Positions 1 to 8,907 of a stretch of DNA of 64,000 nucleotides are shown here, piece after piece. This DNA comes from Bacteroidota bacterium (lineage in GTDB: Bacteria; Bacteroidota; Bacteroidia; Chitinophagales; Saprospiraceae), in NCBI GenBank assembly GCA_020160935.1, contig JAIUPL010000010.1:62001-126000 (forward strand), written 5' to 3'. A program made the translations under genes and the position numbers. How positions within the stretch are numbered: position 1 is the first letter of the stretch; each line of letters starts with the position of its first letter. Under the pieces are notes generated by a model. It was not told the origin of the DNA, ran no database searches, and saw only the letters and a list, made by a program, of their open reading frames with translations.

Positions 1-1
1 C

Positions 2-2905
2 TATTTCTATGGCGGTGGTGTTCAGCCCTCGTTTCAGGTACGGCTGACCGAACCTGCGAGCGGTGCGCTGATGAGTGATGTTTCCACTTCTTTTCAGGGC
101 ACATACACACAAGCCCAACAAGCGGCAGTCGTGGTGTACGAGAACAGGCCTTTTTTGCAATACTACCTCCAACAGGCTGCTACGGGCGAACCCTGGCGCG
201 TGTATCTTCTCTCAAAAGCCTTCCTGCACGCCGGTGCTGCCGAAGAAGCCGAGGCCTGGTTCGCCGCATACAGGGAAGCGCACCCGGGTTCGTCTTTTGC
301 ACGCTACCTGCTAGCCAAATGTTTCGACGCCAATGGCAAGGGCGAACGCGCCGAAGCATTGCTGAGTGAAATGGACACGGTGGCTACCCCGACGTTTGCG
401 GAGTACTATAACCGCTTTCAGAAAATCAACAAGGAACAGGAAGAGGTCAAATTTGTGAGCGCCCTGGAGCAACTACTGGGCATTTCGCCTGCCAACTGGG
501 AAATCGTGAATACCTACCTCGACTTTTTAAAAGAAAAAGGCAGAAAAGAACAGGTGAAAACCTGGGTGAATGATTTTTTAAAATATAATAATACGGAAAA
601 GTGGAAAAAAAGACTGGAAATATACTTAAAAGAAGAAAGTTACCGCCCCGAAACCTTCAAACCCGTTTCCGATAAACAGCGGGAGAAAAAATTCAAGGCA
701 GCGCGGAAAGAATTGAAAGAACATTTTTCGCTGATTTCATACGAGCAAATACTCGAATACTACAAATACCGCGAGCAGGAGAAAGACGTATTGGCCACCT
801 ACGATCAGATCATCGCCATGATGCCCTGGAATGGCGCTTATGCACTGTCGAAGGCGCGCTATTTGTTTGAAAAGGAACGACCTGCCGAAGCGCTCCAACT
901 CCTGAACACCCTTGTTCGTGAGTACCCCTATTCGCCGGCAATTTTTGAACTCATGGGCGATATTGCCATCGAGCAAAAAAACGAAGCGGAAGCCTTGCAA
1001 TGGTATCGGCAGGCCGAAAAAACGAGCGGAGAAAGTGCGCGTTATTCTGGTTTGCGCGAAAAAGTAGAAAAACTGGACAACAGCAAAAAATACTCAGGCT
1101 ATTTCCGCCCCGTGTCGCTGGCGCAGATCGCCAAAAAAACAGAAGGGCTGGAGAAATACGTGGATGAAGACGCCGTGGTGCAGTTCTATTCGGTACAGAA
1201 CACCTACCTGCGCGATGAACGCAAGGTCGAGTCGGCCCGGAAAGCCGTGATTCGCATCCTGAGCGATGCAGGCGCAAAAAACTGGACGGAAGCCGATCTG
1301 CGCCAAATTGGCCAGATTACCTCCGCCAAAGTGCTGAAAACAGACGGCAGCACCACCTCGCCGGAAATAGGCTACGGCATGGCCGTTTTCAAAAACCTGC
1401 AAGCAGGCGATGTGATCCTGGTAGAAGGCTCTACAGAAATCGGGGTATCGGATGAAATTGCCGGCGATTTCTGGGATCTACAGGTGCCCTCCTGGCAGGC
1501 TCCTGTGATGCGCTCGACAGCCGAACTGCTCGTGCCGGCAGGCCTCCCGCTGTATTTTGCGGCTAATCGGATTTCTTCAGAACCTGCTTCCTTACGCGAC
1601 ACCGGCGCTTTCTGCCTATACACCTGGGAATGGAAATCTATACCCAAAGTGGAAGTGGAAGAAGCATCGCCGGAAACGTATGACAATTTCGCATGGCTGA
1701 TGACCGGCAGCATGCAAGACTGGAGTCCGGTGGTGCAGTGGTACGAACGCCAGACTTACCGGCGCACGGAACCCAACTACGAAGTGATGGAAAAAGCGCG
1801 CAAAATGATTCACCCGGGCATGTCGGAAACGGACATTGTGGAAGCCCTGCACACTTTCGTGGTGCAGGAAATCAATTATTCCTATGTGCCGTTTCTTAAC
1901 AACAACTATGTACCCAAACGCCCCGGGGAAACCATTTCGGGCAAAGTGGGCGACTGCAAGGACGTAGCCACGTTGATGATCGCACTACTGCGTGCCTACA
2001 ATATTCCTGCCTGGTACACCCTGGTGAGCACACATACTTTTAGCAACCGCGACATTCGCCCGATCATTTATGCTTTCAACCACGCCATTGTGGCCTACCA
2101 ACTGAAAGACGGGCAATTGCGTTTTGCCGATCTCACGACAGACTATTTCCCGACGGGCATATTGCCTGCCGATGATTCGGATGCCTGGGCGCTGGTCATC
2201 CGGCCCGGTGAAAAGGAACTGCGCCGGTTGCCCAATGACGCCATCGACCCCCATACCACCGGAATAAATATCCGGGCTGAAGCCCTCATCGATGCAGAAA
2301 ACAACCTGCAGATCGACATGAAGGCTACGCATCGGGGCACTTCGGCGGGCCACTGGCGCGAGATGCTCAAACGCGCCAATGCTGCCGACAGGCGCCAACT
2401 TTTGTCGGAATACTTCAGCGGCGGCGTGCTGACCTATCTCAACCTCGATCATTTTGAATTCGACAACCTCGACAGCATCAATGCTCCCCTGAACAGCCGA
2501 GTACATATGACTGTGTACAACCCGATCGACCGGGTGAGGGGCCTGTACATCCTGCCTTTGCCGCTCCCATTGAGTACGCCTACCCAGAAGGTTTTGTTCA
2601 GCGACAAACGTTATAATGACCTCGATCTGGATGCGTTGTTCGAACTGGCGCCCGTACAGGAAACCATCGATCTTACCCTGCCACGCACCTATAAATTAGT
2701 AGAACTGCCTGCACCCAAACACATCACATCGCCATTTGGTCAATACACGCTCAGGGTAGAGTCCACCGCTACGGGAATTCGCATTCATCGGTCGGTACAA
2801 TTCACGCGCAGGTTTATTACCTACAGTGATTTTCAGGAAATGAAAAAGTTTTATCTGGGCATGCTGGATGCAGATGATACCTTGCTGGCACTGGAAGAAA
2901 ACTGA
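2..2905 (+). CDS. TPR / DUF3857 / transglutaminase-like protein, 5'-truncated by window edge
   Basis: The reading frame is open to the left edge, so the true start lies outside; the first internal ATG is at 71. About 967 residues are visible. The N-terminal third is helical and TPR-like (peptide pairs such as GAAEEAEAWFAAYREAHPG). A DUF3857-like beta region follows, then a transglutaminase-like core with the cysteine of GDCKD (codon at 1955), the histidine of FNHAIVAY and the aspartate of RFADLTTDY, which together form a plausible Cys-His-Asp triad. The C-terminus resembles the beta domain that follows transglutaminase cores in this family. Bacteroidota proteins of this type are usually exported; the signal peptide would be upstream. 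The substrate is unknown. A hairpin directly after the stop suggests that transcription ends there. Confidence 0.8.
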   Translation, partial: YFYGGGVQPSFQVRLTEPASGALMSDVSTSFQGTYTQAQQAAVVVYENRPFLQYYLQQAATGEPWRVYLLSKAFLHAGAAEEAEAWFAAYREAHPGSSFARYLLAKCFDANGKGERAEALLSEMDTVATPTFAEYYNRFQKINKEQEEVKFVSALEQLLGISPANWEIVNTYLDFLKEKGRKEQVKTWVNDFLKYNNTEKWKKRLEIYLKEESYRPETFKPVSDKQREKKFKAARKELKEHFSLISYEQILEYYKYREQEKDVLATYDQIIAMMPWNGAYALSKARYLFEKERPAEALQLLNTLVREYPYSPAIFELMGDIAIEQKNEAEALQWYRQAEKTSGESARYSGLREKVEKLDNSKKYSGYFRPVSLAQIAKKTEGLEKYVDEDAVVQFYSVQNTYLRDERKVESARKAVIRILSDAGAKNWTEADLRQIGQITSAKVLKTDGSTTSPEIGYGMAVFKNLQAGDVILVEGSTEIGVSDEIAGDFWDLQVPSWQAPVMRSTAELLVPAGLPLYFAANRISSEPASLRDTGAFCLYTWEWKSIPKVEVEEASPETYDNFAWLMTGSMQDWSPVVQWYERQTYRRTEPNYEVMEKARKMIHPGMSETDIVEALHTFVVQEINYSYVPFLNNNYVPKRPGETISGKVGDCKDVATLMIALLRAYNIPAWYTLVSTHTFSNRDIRPIIYAFNHAIVAYQLKDGQLRFADLTTDYFPTGILPADDSDAWALVIRPGEKELRRLPNDAIDPHTTGINIRAEALIDAENNLQIDMKATHRGTSAGHWREMLKRANAADRRQLLSEYFSGGVLTYLNLDHFEFDNLDSINAPLNSRVHMTVYNPIDRVRGLYILPLPLPLSTPTQKVLFSDKRYNDLDLDALFELAPVQETIDLTLPRTYKLVELPAPKHITSPFGQYTLRVESTATGIRIHRSVQFTRRFITYSDFQEMKKFYLGMLDADDTLLALEEN

Positions 2906-2916
2906 TCAGTTTTGAC

Positions 2917-2941
2917 AAAACCGGTGAAAAAATCCGGTTTT
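2917..2941 (+). terminator. Hairpin after the transglutaminase-like gene
   Basis: Inverted repeat AAAACCGG / CCGGTTTT with a 9-base loop, 12 bases after the stop at 2905. The right arm ends in four T. No longer T-run follows, so it is only a moderate terminator candidate. Confidence 0.5.
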
Positions 2942-3072
2942 ACACCCTGGTATCGGGAATGTTCGTATTTTTCATTTGGAATCAAATTTTCTTTCTTCTT
3001 TTGCAAAACAAACAAGGTTTTACAGAAACCCTGTTTTGAAAATTTTTTTCTGAAAAACAAGACCTAACCCGC

Positions 3073-5883
3073 ATGAAAAAAATGTACAAATTTTTGAAAT
3101 TCAATATCTTGTGCGTACTGTGTTTGGGAACTGCCGTATTGAGCGCCCAGGCTACACTTCGTGGAAAGGTAATGGATGCCGAAAGCGGAGAAGAACTCAT
3201 CGGTGCAGCAATTGTAATCGTGGGCAGCACTGGAGGAGCCGTTACCGACTACGAAGGCGCGTTCTCCTTAAAAGTGGATAAACTGCCTGTCACCCTCAAA
3301 ATTTCCTATACAGGCTATTCTGCCCAGGAAATTACGGTGACAGACCCTGCCCAGAAACTCGACGTCAGGCTGAGCACCAGTTCCATCGTCATAACCGAAG
3401 CCGTTGTACGGGGGCAGCGCATCGACGACAAGCAAAAAGCGGCGCCACTTACGGTGGAAAACCTCGATGCCATCGCCATCAAACAAACCGCTGCCGTGAG
3501 TTTCTACAACGGCCTTGGCAACTTGAAAGGCGTAGACCTCACCACGGCCAGCCTTGGTTTTACGGTGATCAACATGCGCGGTTTCAACTCCACGAGTCCT
3601 GTGCGCTCTCTGCAAATCATCGACGGTGTAGACAACCAGGCGCCCGGACTCAACTTCTCGCTCGGTAACTTTCTGGGCTGTAGCGAACTGGATGTCAACA
3701 AGGTCGACCTGATTGTGGGCGCCAGTTCGGCATTTTACGGCCCCAACGCTTTCAACGGCGTTATTTCCATGGAGTCGAAAAATCCGTTTATCAACCGTGG
3801 CCTTGCCGTATCGCTCAAAACCGGCGAACGCAACCTGCTGGAAGGCGCATTTCGTTATGCCGACGCTATAAAAAACAAGGCCGGACACCCATTTATGGCC
3901 TATAAACTCAATTTCTTCGGCCTGCGCGCCAACGACTGGGTGGCCGACAATTACAATCCGATTACGGAAGCCGAAGGCAACCAGATATTTACTGCCTCGC
4001 AAAATCCGGGTGGTTGGAATGCGGTAAATATTTATGGCGACGAATATTCAGGTCGTTTTGTATCCACCTACGATGCACGGGCGGGCCTGAACAGTTTTCA
4101 TCGTCAGGGTTATAAGGAAGAAGATATTGTTGATTATAACACTAAAAACGCGAAAGCCGGTGTGGCGCTGCATTTCCGCCTCAACCCGGCCAAGGAATTT
4201 GAATCGCCCGAACTGATCCTGGCTTCCAACTATGGCACTGGCACCACTGTGTATCAGGGTGATAACCGTTTCAGCCTGCGTGGCATCCAGTTCTACCAAA
4301 ACCGCCTGGAACTGCGCCAGAAAGACAAGTTTTTCCTGCGCTTTTATGCCACCAATGAAGATGCAGGCAAATCATATGACCCGTATTTTACGGCGCTGAA
4401 ACTTCAGGAAGCATCAAAAACGAACGATAAATGGCAGCAAGCCTATGAGTTCTGGTGGGTGCGCAACGACCTGGGCGCTGTTTTCAAAAAAATGAAAGAT
4501 GCCGGCTACGGACCGCCCGACAACTACGAGGCCCTGTTGCAGTGGCAACGCGACAATGCCGCTACACTGGCCGACTACCACCGCCAGGCGCAGGCATATG
4601 CCAATGAGGCCGATCACCCGAACGATTCGGGCGCCTTTTTTGAGCCTGGCACGGCTCGTTTTGACTCGCTGTTCAATGCCATTGTGAGCCGTAAAAACAA
4701 CAGCCGCGAAAATGGAACTTTGTTCTACGACAAATCGGCCCTGTACCACGCCCACGGTGAATACCACTTCAAGCCGCGTTTCCTGAACGACTGGGTGGTA
4801 GGCGCCAGCATGCGCATGTATCGCCCCAATTCGGACGGCACCATTTTCAGCGATTCGCTGGGCGCCCGTATCAAAAACTCGGAATGGGGCGCATATACCG
4901 GCGCAGAAAAGCAGGTCGGCGACTTCAAGTTTTCGGCTACCGTACGAGTGGATAAAAACCAGAATTTCGATTACCTGGCCACCCCGGCGGCCTCCATCGT
5001 GTGGACGCCCAAGGAAAACAACTACCTGCGTGTATCCTTTTCCTCGGCCATCCGCAATCCGACGCTCACCGACCAGTACCTCAACCTGAATGTTGGCCCT
5101 GCTACGCTGATCGGTAACCTGAATGGCTTCGACAGCCTCATTACGCTCGAATCCTTCCAGGCATACCGCGACGACAACAGCAAACCGCTGGTGTACCAAA
5201 ACGTAGCGCCTATACAGCCGGAAAAAGTAAAAACCTTCGAACTCGGGTATCGTACGACCCTGTTCAAGCGCATTTATGTGGATGCCGGATACTACTACAA
5301 CATCTACGACGACTTTATCGGATACAACATCGGACTCACGCTGCCCTTCGAACGGGTGGAAGTGTTTCCGGGTCAATACACCTATTTCCCTGATTTTGAC
5401 CGCTTGAAGGTGTACCGTGTAGCTGCCAATGCCTCGCAACGCGTTACTTCACAAGGGTTTGCGATCGGTTTGAACTACTATTTCCTCGACTATTTCATGC
5501 TGCAGGGCAACTACAGTTGGAACAAACTCATTACGGATGCTTCCGACCCGATCGTACCCGCTTTTAACACGCCGGAGCATAAGTTTAATATCGGATTTTC
5601 AGGACGCGATATCACTGCCTGGGGTAAAAACACATTCGGATTTACAGTGAACTACAAGTGGATCGACAATTTTACATTCGAGGGCTCGCCACAATTTACG
5701 GGCCTCATCCCATCGTATGATTTGCTCGATGCACAGGTGAATCTGACCATTCCGAAGATTCATAGCACGGTCAAACTCGGCGCCTCCAATGTGCTCAACA
5801 ACAAACAATTTCAAACGTACGGTGGGCCGCGTATTGGCCGAATGGCTTACCTTTCGCTCCTCTATGATTTTCGCGAAAAATAA
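3073..5883 (+). CDS. TonB-dependent outer-membrane receptor with CarboxypepD_reg-like domain
   Basis: This is a 936-residue protein with a signal peptide (basic MKKMYKFLKF, hydrophobic core, cleavage near LSAQA). Residues about 28-105 form the beta-sandwich CarboxypepD_reg-like domain (LRGKVMDAESGEELIGA). A plug domain (about 115-230) contains NMRGFNSTSPVRSLQIIDG and NKVDLIVGASSAFYGPNAF. The rest is a beta-barrel rich in aromatic and alternating residues, ending in a typical strand (MAYLSLLYDFREK). It would import an unknown ligand using TonB energy. No SusD-like partner is adjacent, so it is not a classic SusCD pair. The next gene, 87 bases downstream on the same strand, encodes a secreted esterase-like protein, but a functional link is only a guess. 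Confidence 0.9.
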   Translation: MKKMYKFLKFNILCVLCLGTAVLSAQATLRGKVMDAESGEELIGAAIVIVGSTGGAVTDYEGAFSLKVDKLPVTLKISYTGYSAQEITVTDPAQKLDVRLSTSSIVITEAVVRGQRIDDKQKAAPLTVENLDAIAIKQTAAVSFYNGLGNLKGVDLTTASLGFTVINMRGFNSTSPVRSLQIIDGVDNQAPGLNFSLGNFLGCSELDVNKVDLIVGASSAFYGPNAFNGVISMESKNPFINRGLAVSLKTGERNLLEGAFRYADAIKNKAGHPFMAYKLNFFGLRANDWVADNYNPITEAEGNQIFTASQNPGGWNAVNIYGDEYSGRFVSTYDARAGLNSFHRQGYKEEDIVDYNTKNAKAGVALHFRLNPAKEFESPELILASNYGTGTTVYQGDNRFSLRGIQFYQNRLELRQKDKFFLRFYATNEDAGKSYDPYFTALKLQEASKTNDKWQQAYEFWWVRNDLGAVFKKMKDAGYGPPDNYEALLQWQRDNAATLADYHRQAQAYANEADHPNDSGAFFEPGTARFDSLFNAIVSRKNNSRENGTLFYDKSALYHAHGEYHFKPRFLNDWVVGASMRMYRPNSDGTIFSDSLGARIKNSEWGAYTGAEKQVGDFKFSATVRVDKNQNFDYLATPAASIVWTPKENNYLRVSFSSAIRNPTLTDQYLNLNVGPATLIGNLNGFDSLITLESFQAYRDDNSKPLVYQNVAPIQPEKVKTFELGYRTTLFKRIYVDAGYYYNIYDDFIGYNIGLTLPFERVEVFPGQYTYFPDFDRLKVYRVAANASQRVTSQGFAIGLNYYFLDYFMLQGNYSWNKLITDASDPIVPAFNTPEHKFNIGFSGRDITAWGKNTFGFTVNYKWIDNFTFEGSPQFTGLIPSYDLLDAQVNLTIPKIHSTVKLGASNVLNNKQFQTYGGPRIGRMAYLSLLYDFREK

Positions 5884-5970
5884 CCCCCGATATTACGATA
5901 GAAATGAAACCATTTCGCGAATATTCCATTCCCGTTCTATTTCATCATTAACCTGCTAAACTTTTTAACC

Positions 5971-7524
5971 ATGCAATTATCAAAATTACCCATCCTTCTC
6001 CTCCTGTTGATAGCCATCGGAGCAAGGGTATCGGCCCAGAACCGCTACCTGGAGCCCGTGTTCTCGCAGGCGAGCAAAACGACAGCCCTCTACGGCGCCA
6101 ACTGGACGGTTCTGCCCCTCGCAGTACCAGGCGCACATACGCTCAAACAACCGCTGCAAATGCAGGTGTATCAACCAGTCGGCGATACCGAAACAGCACG
6201 TCCGCTCATCATCTACCTGCACACGGGTAACTTTTTCCCGTATCCGCAAAACGGCTCCTGCGGCGGTACCTTGTACGACTCCTCCAATGTAACCTTTGCA
6301 ACCCGCCTCGCGCAAATGGGTTATGTAGTGGCGGTAGCCGACTACCGCCTCGGCTGGAACCCATTCGCTTCACAGGAATTGGTTCGCCGTTTTACGCTGA
6401 TCAACGCTGCCTACCGTGGTGTGCAGGACGTTCGTACCTGCATTCGCTACTTCCGCAAAACGGTCGCATTGGATGGCAATCCTTGGGGTATCGACCCAAG
6501 CAAAATCGTTGTTTGGGGACAGGGTACCGGCGGCTACCTGTCGCTGGCTACTGCCTATCTGGATACATTCGGAGAAATCTACACCACGGCTGACCCGAAT
6601 AAATTCAAACTTCCAGTGGCTCCGGGCGTATTCCTTCCGATGGTACAGGAAGCGTACAATGGCGACATTGAAGGCGTACAAGCTGCTCCTGGCGTAGTGG
6701 ACGCTACCTACAACGCTATCACAGGTATTCCGCTCGGCGACACGCTGTACACACAAAACCACCCGGGATACAGTTCCGAATTCTCTTTGGCTGTAAATAT
6801 GGGTGGCGCGCTGGGCGATAGTTCCTGGATGGATGCAGGCGACGTTCCGCTCATCTCCTACCACGTTCCTTCTGACTTTTTTGCACCATGCGGAACTGAC
6901 ATCCTGAATGTGCCTACTACTACCGGCCCTCAGCCAGTTGTGGAAGTATCCGGTTCTTGCGACATGCAGGAAATTGCTGACGACCTGGGCTTGAACACCA
7001 TTTTTAGCACTATTCCGGCAGGTTTCGACCCTTATGGTGCAGTTTCGGGCAGTTCGCATAGCGGCTTCTATCCTTTTGTGGGAACACCGAATAACACCTC
7101 TGCTCCATGGGAATGGACGCCAACGGACTTCTCTCCCGCGCCGGCTCCAACAGCAGGCTGTAATACGGATGCTGCTGTAGCACATGCCTATATCGACACC
7201 ATTATCGGTTTCTTTGCTCCACGCGCTTGCGTTGTACTCGGTCTGGGTTGCAACTTCGTGGCTACACACGAACTCAACGAACAAGACCTGGGTCTGCAGG
7301 TAGCACCGGTGCCAAGTTCCGATGCTGTAACCTTCACTACGAAAGAAGCGCCGATCCGCCACATCTATGTGTACGACCTGAACGGCCGTCTGGTGAAAGC
7401 ACATACCAGCATCGACAGCAATGTGTTCCAGATGCAGCGCAACAGCCTGACCAACGGTATGTATATCGCAGAACTTCGTTTTGACAACGGTTTTGTGAAA
7501 CGCAAAATCGTGTTCAGTAACTAA
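5971..7524 (+). CDS. Secreted carboxylesterase-like alpha/beta-hydrolase with T9SS sorting domain; nucleophile serine missing
   Basis: This is a 517-residue protein. Signal peptide MQLSKLPILLLLLIAIGARVSAQ. The alpha/beta-hydrolase region has the oxyanion-type segment LIIYLHTGNFFPYPQNGSC and an elbow reading VVWGQGTGGYLSLATAY. Carboxylesterases normally read G-x-S-x-G here; this protein has Gly in place of the serine and Thr one position on. Unless another residue serves, the enzyme is probably inactive or altered. The last ~75 residues (LQVAPVPSSDAVTFTT..., ending in ELRFDNGFVKRKIVFSN) form a T9SS type A sorting domain, so export and surface attachment or release by the type IX system are expected. 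A good terminator hairpin follows at 7548. Confidence 0.8.
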   Translation: MQLSKLPILLLLLIAIGARVSAQNRYLEPVFSQASKTTALYGANWTVLPLAVPGAHTLKQPLQMQVYQPVGDTETARPLIIYLHTGNFFPYPQNGSCGGTLYDSSNVTFATRLAQMGYVVAVADYRLGWNPFASQELVRRFTLINAAYRGVQDVRTCIRYFRKTVALDGNPWGIDPSKIVVWGQGTGGYLSLATAYLDTFGEIYTTADPNKFKLPVAPGVFLPMVQEAYNGDIEGVQAAPGVVDATYNAITGIPLGDTLYTQNHPGYSSEFSLAVNMGGALGDSSWMDAGDVPLISYHVPSDFFAPCGTDILNVPTTTGPQPVVEVSGSCDMQEIADDLGLNTIFSTIPAGFDPYGAVSGSSHSGFYPFVGTPNNTSAPWEWTPTDFSPAPAPTAGCNTDAAVAHAYIDTIIGFFAPRACVVLGLGCNFVATHELNEQDLGLQVAPVPSSDAVTFTTKEAPIRHIYVYDLNGRLVKAHTSIDSNVFQMQRNSLTNGMYIAELRFDNGFVKRKIVFSN

Positions 7525-7547
7525 TTCGCAATCAGCGTTTTATAGAG

Positions 7548-7587
7548 ATGGGCCATTGCCGGATTGACGGTAGTGGCCCATTCTTTT
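7548..7587 (+). terminator. Intrinsic terminator after the esterase-like gene
   Basis: Arms ATGGGCCA / TGGCCCAT, extended by TGCCG / CGGTA, then TCTTTT on the plus strand, 24 bases after the stop at 7524. Confidence 0.75.
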
Positions 7588-7668
7588 ATGCATGGTGGAG
7601 GGATGGAAAAACGGATAATTACGGTTGAAAGCGGATTGTTGACGAGAAAACCTCTTTTAGTAGAAACC

Positions 7669-7781
7669 GGTGTACTCTACGCTTTGTGTCCTTGGTGAAA
7701 CCGTGGTGTTCTTTGTGGTTAAAAATTTTTACCACAAAGTGCACAAAGGTTTCACAAAGGACACAAAGCGTAGAGTACACC
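7669..7781. repeat. Intergenic palindrome with TAGAGTACACC ends
   Basis: The outer arms are GGTGTACTCTACGC at the left and GCGTAGAGTACACC at the right. Inside them are imperfect inverted arms built from CACAAAGG/GTTTCACAAAGGACAC-type words, closing on an A/T loop. The element belongs to the same family as 50791-50897. It fills much of the 339-base spacer between the esterase-like gene and the lipoprotein gene; the rest of that spacer is the terminator at 7548 and plain sequence. Confidence 0.85.
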
Positions 7782-7863
7782 TTTAGTTTTATCAAAAAAA
7801 AACGTTTATATCCGCCCCAATCCATTTCACCTCTGTTTAGTCAGAAAAGCCAAATGATTGATT

Positions 7864-8907
7864 ATGAATAAACTGTACATTTTTTTACTGGCCATCACCT
7901 GCTTGCTCACTGCATGTCGACCTGCCGAGCGCCACATCACCCCGGGGTTTTATTACTGGCAAACCCGACTCGACGTCGATCGGGAGGAACTTGCATACCT
8001 GGACTCGGTGGCTTGTAAAAAAGTGTATATCAAGGTGCTAGACATCGGCATCAATCCTGCTTCCGGTGTAGTAGAGCCCTATGCGCGACTCGACATGGCC
8101 GATACCGCTGAGTTGCGAAATGTGGAAGTAATACCGGTTGTTTTTATTACCAATGCTGTTTTTGCTGCCATTGGCGAAGGGAAAGCCGAGTGGCTGGCGC
8201 AAAAAACCACCGCTGCCCTCGAATCCTTTTCATTTCACAAAACTGCCCGCGAAATCCAGTTCGACTGCGACTGGACGGCTTCTACCCGGGATGCTTTCTT
8301 TTCGTTTCTTCGAAAAATGAAACAGGCGATGCCGGGTAAATCCCTGAGCGCCACGATCCGCCTGCACCAGTATAAATTTCCGAAACAAACCGGCGTGCCG
8401 CCCGTATCGCGCGGTATGCTGATGTTTTACAACACCGGCGATATTGAATCCGAAAGCACTGAAAACTCCATTTTTCAGGTAGCGGATGCCGAAAAATACG
8501 TGCAAGGCGCGCCGCCGAAATATCCCATTCCCCTCGACCTGGCCCTGCCGCTGTTTTCCTGGACTCTCGTGTATCGGGAAGGCGAATTCTGGAAAATTAT
8601 CAACGGTACGCCTGCTGACCTGAGAGATACATCGCGTTTTGAAAAGTTCCAGGCCGATACATTTCGCTATGCTGTGAAACAGGCGACTTTCCTCGCCGGC
8701 CATTATCTTCGCCCCGGCGATCATTTGCGCGTGGAAGGTTTGTCGGAAACACAATTGATGAAGGCGGCGCAACTGGCAGCCCGAACCGACCTGGCCGACG
8801 ATGCTACGCTGGCGTTTTTTTACCTGGATACTGCTGTCATTCGGAATTATCCTCCCAAACTGATACGTGCCTTATGTCAAAAAACTGGTTTCAAGGGCGA
8901 CCGATAA
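7864..8907 (+). CDS. Conserved lipoprotein, function unknown
   Basis: The start is set at ATG 7864; an in-frame TTG two codons earlier is less likely. The 347-residue product opens with a lipoprotein signal (MNKLYIFLLAITCLLTAC), so the cysteine at residue 18 should be acylated. The mature part starts ITPGFYYWQTRLDVDREE and has alternating strand/helix segments (KKVYIKVLDIG, EVIPVVFITNAVF, REIQFDCDWTASTRDAFFSFL, LSATIRLHQYKFP) that suggest a TIM-barrel, glycosidase-like fold. I cannot assign an enzyme. The gene overlaps the next one by 34 bases in another frame, implying translational coupling and a shared role. Confidence 0.75.
   Translation: MNKLYIFLLAITCLLTACRPAERHITPGFYYWQTRLDVDREELAYLDSVACKKVYIKVLDIGINPASGVVEPYARLDMADTAELRNVEVIPVVFITNAVFAAIGEGKAEWLAQKTTAALESFSFHKTAREIQFDCDWTASTRDAFFSFLRKMKQAMPGKSLSATIRLHQYKFPKQTGVPPVSRGMLMFYNTGDIESESTENSIFQVADAEKYVQGAPPKYPIPLDLALPLFSWTLVYREGEFWKIINGTPADLRDTSRFEKFQADTFRYAVKQATFLAGHYLRPGDHLRVEGLSETQLMKAAQLAARTDLADDATLAFFYLDTAVIRNYPPKLIRALCQKTGFKGDR

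Noticed and set aside
4414-5439. A 341-codon open frame antisense to the first TonB-dependent receptor
   Set aside because: It lies entirely inside a well-supported receptor gene, has no recognisable domain, and is explained by the GC-biased codon pattern of the sense strand. The same applies to other long antisense frames such as those at 6370-7404, 8877-10025 and 11475-13061.
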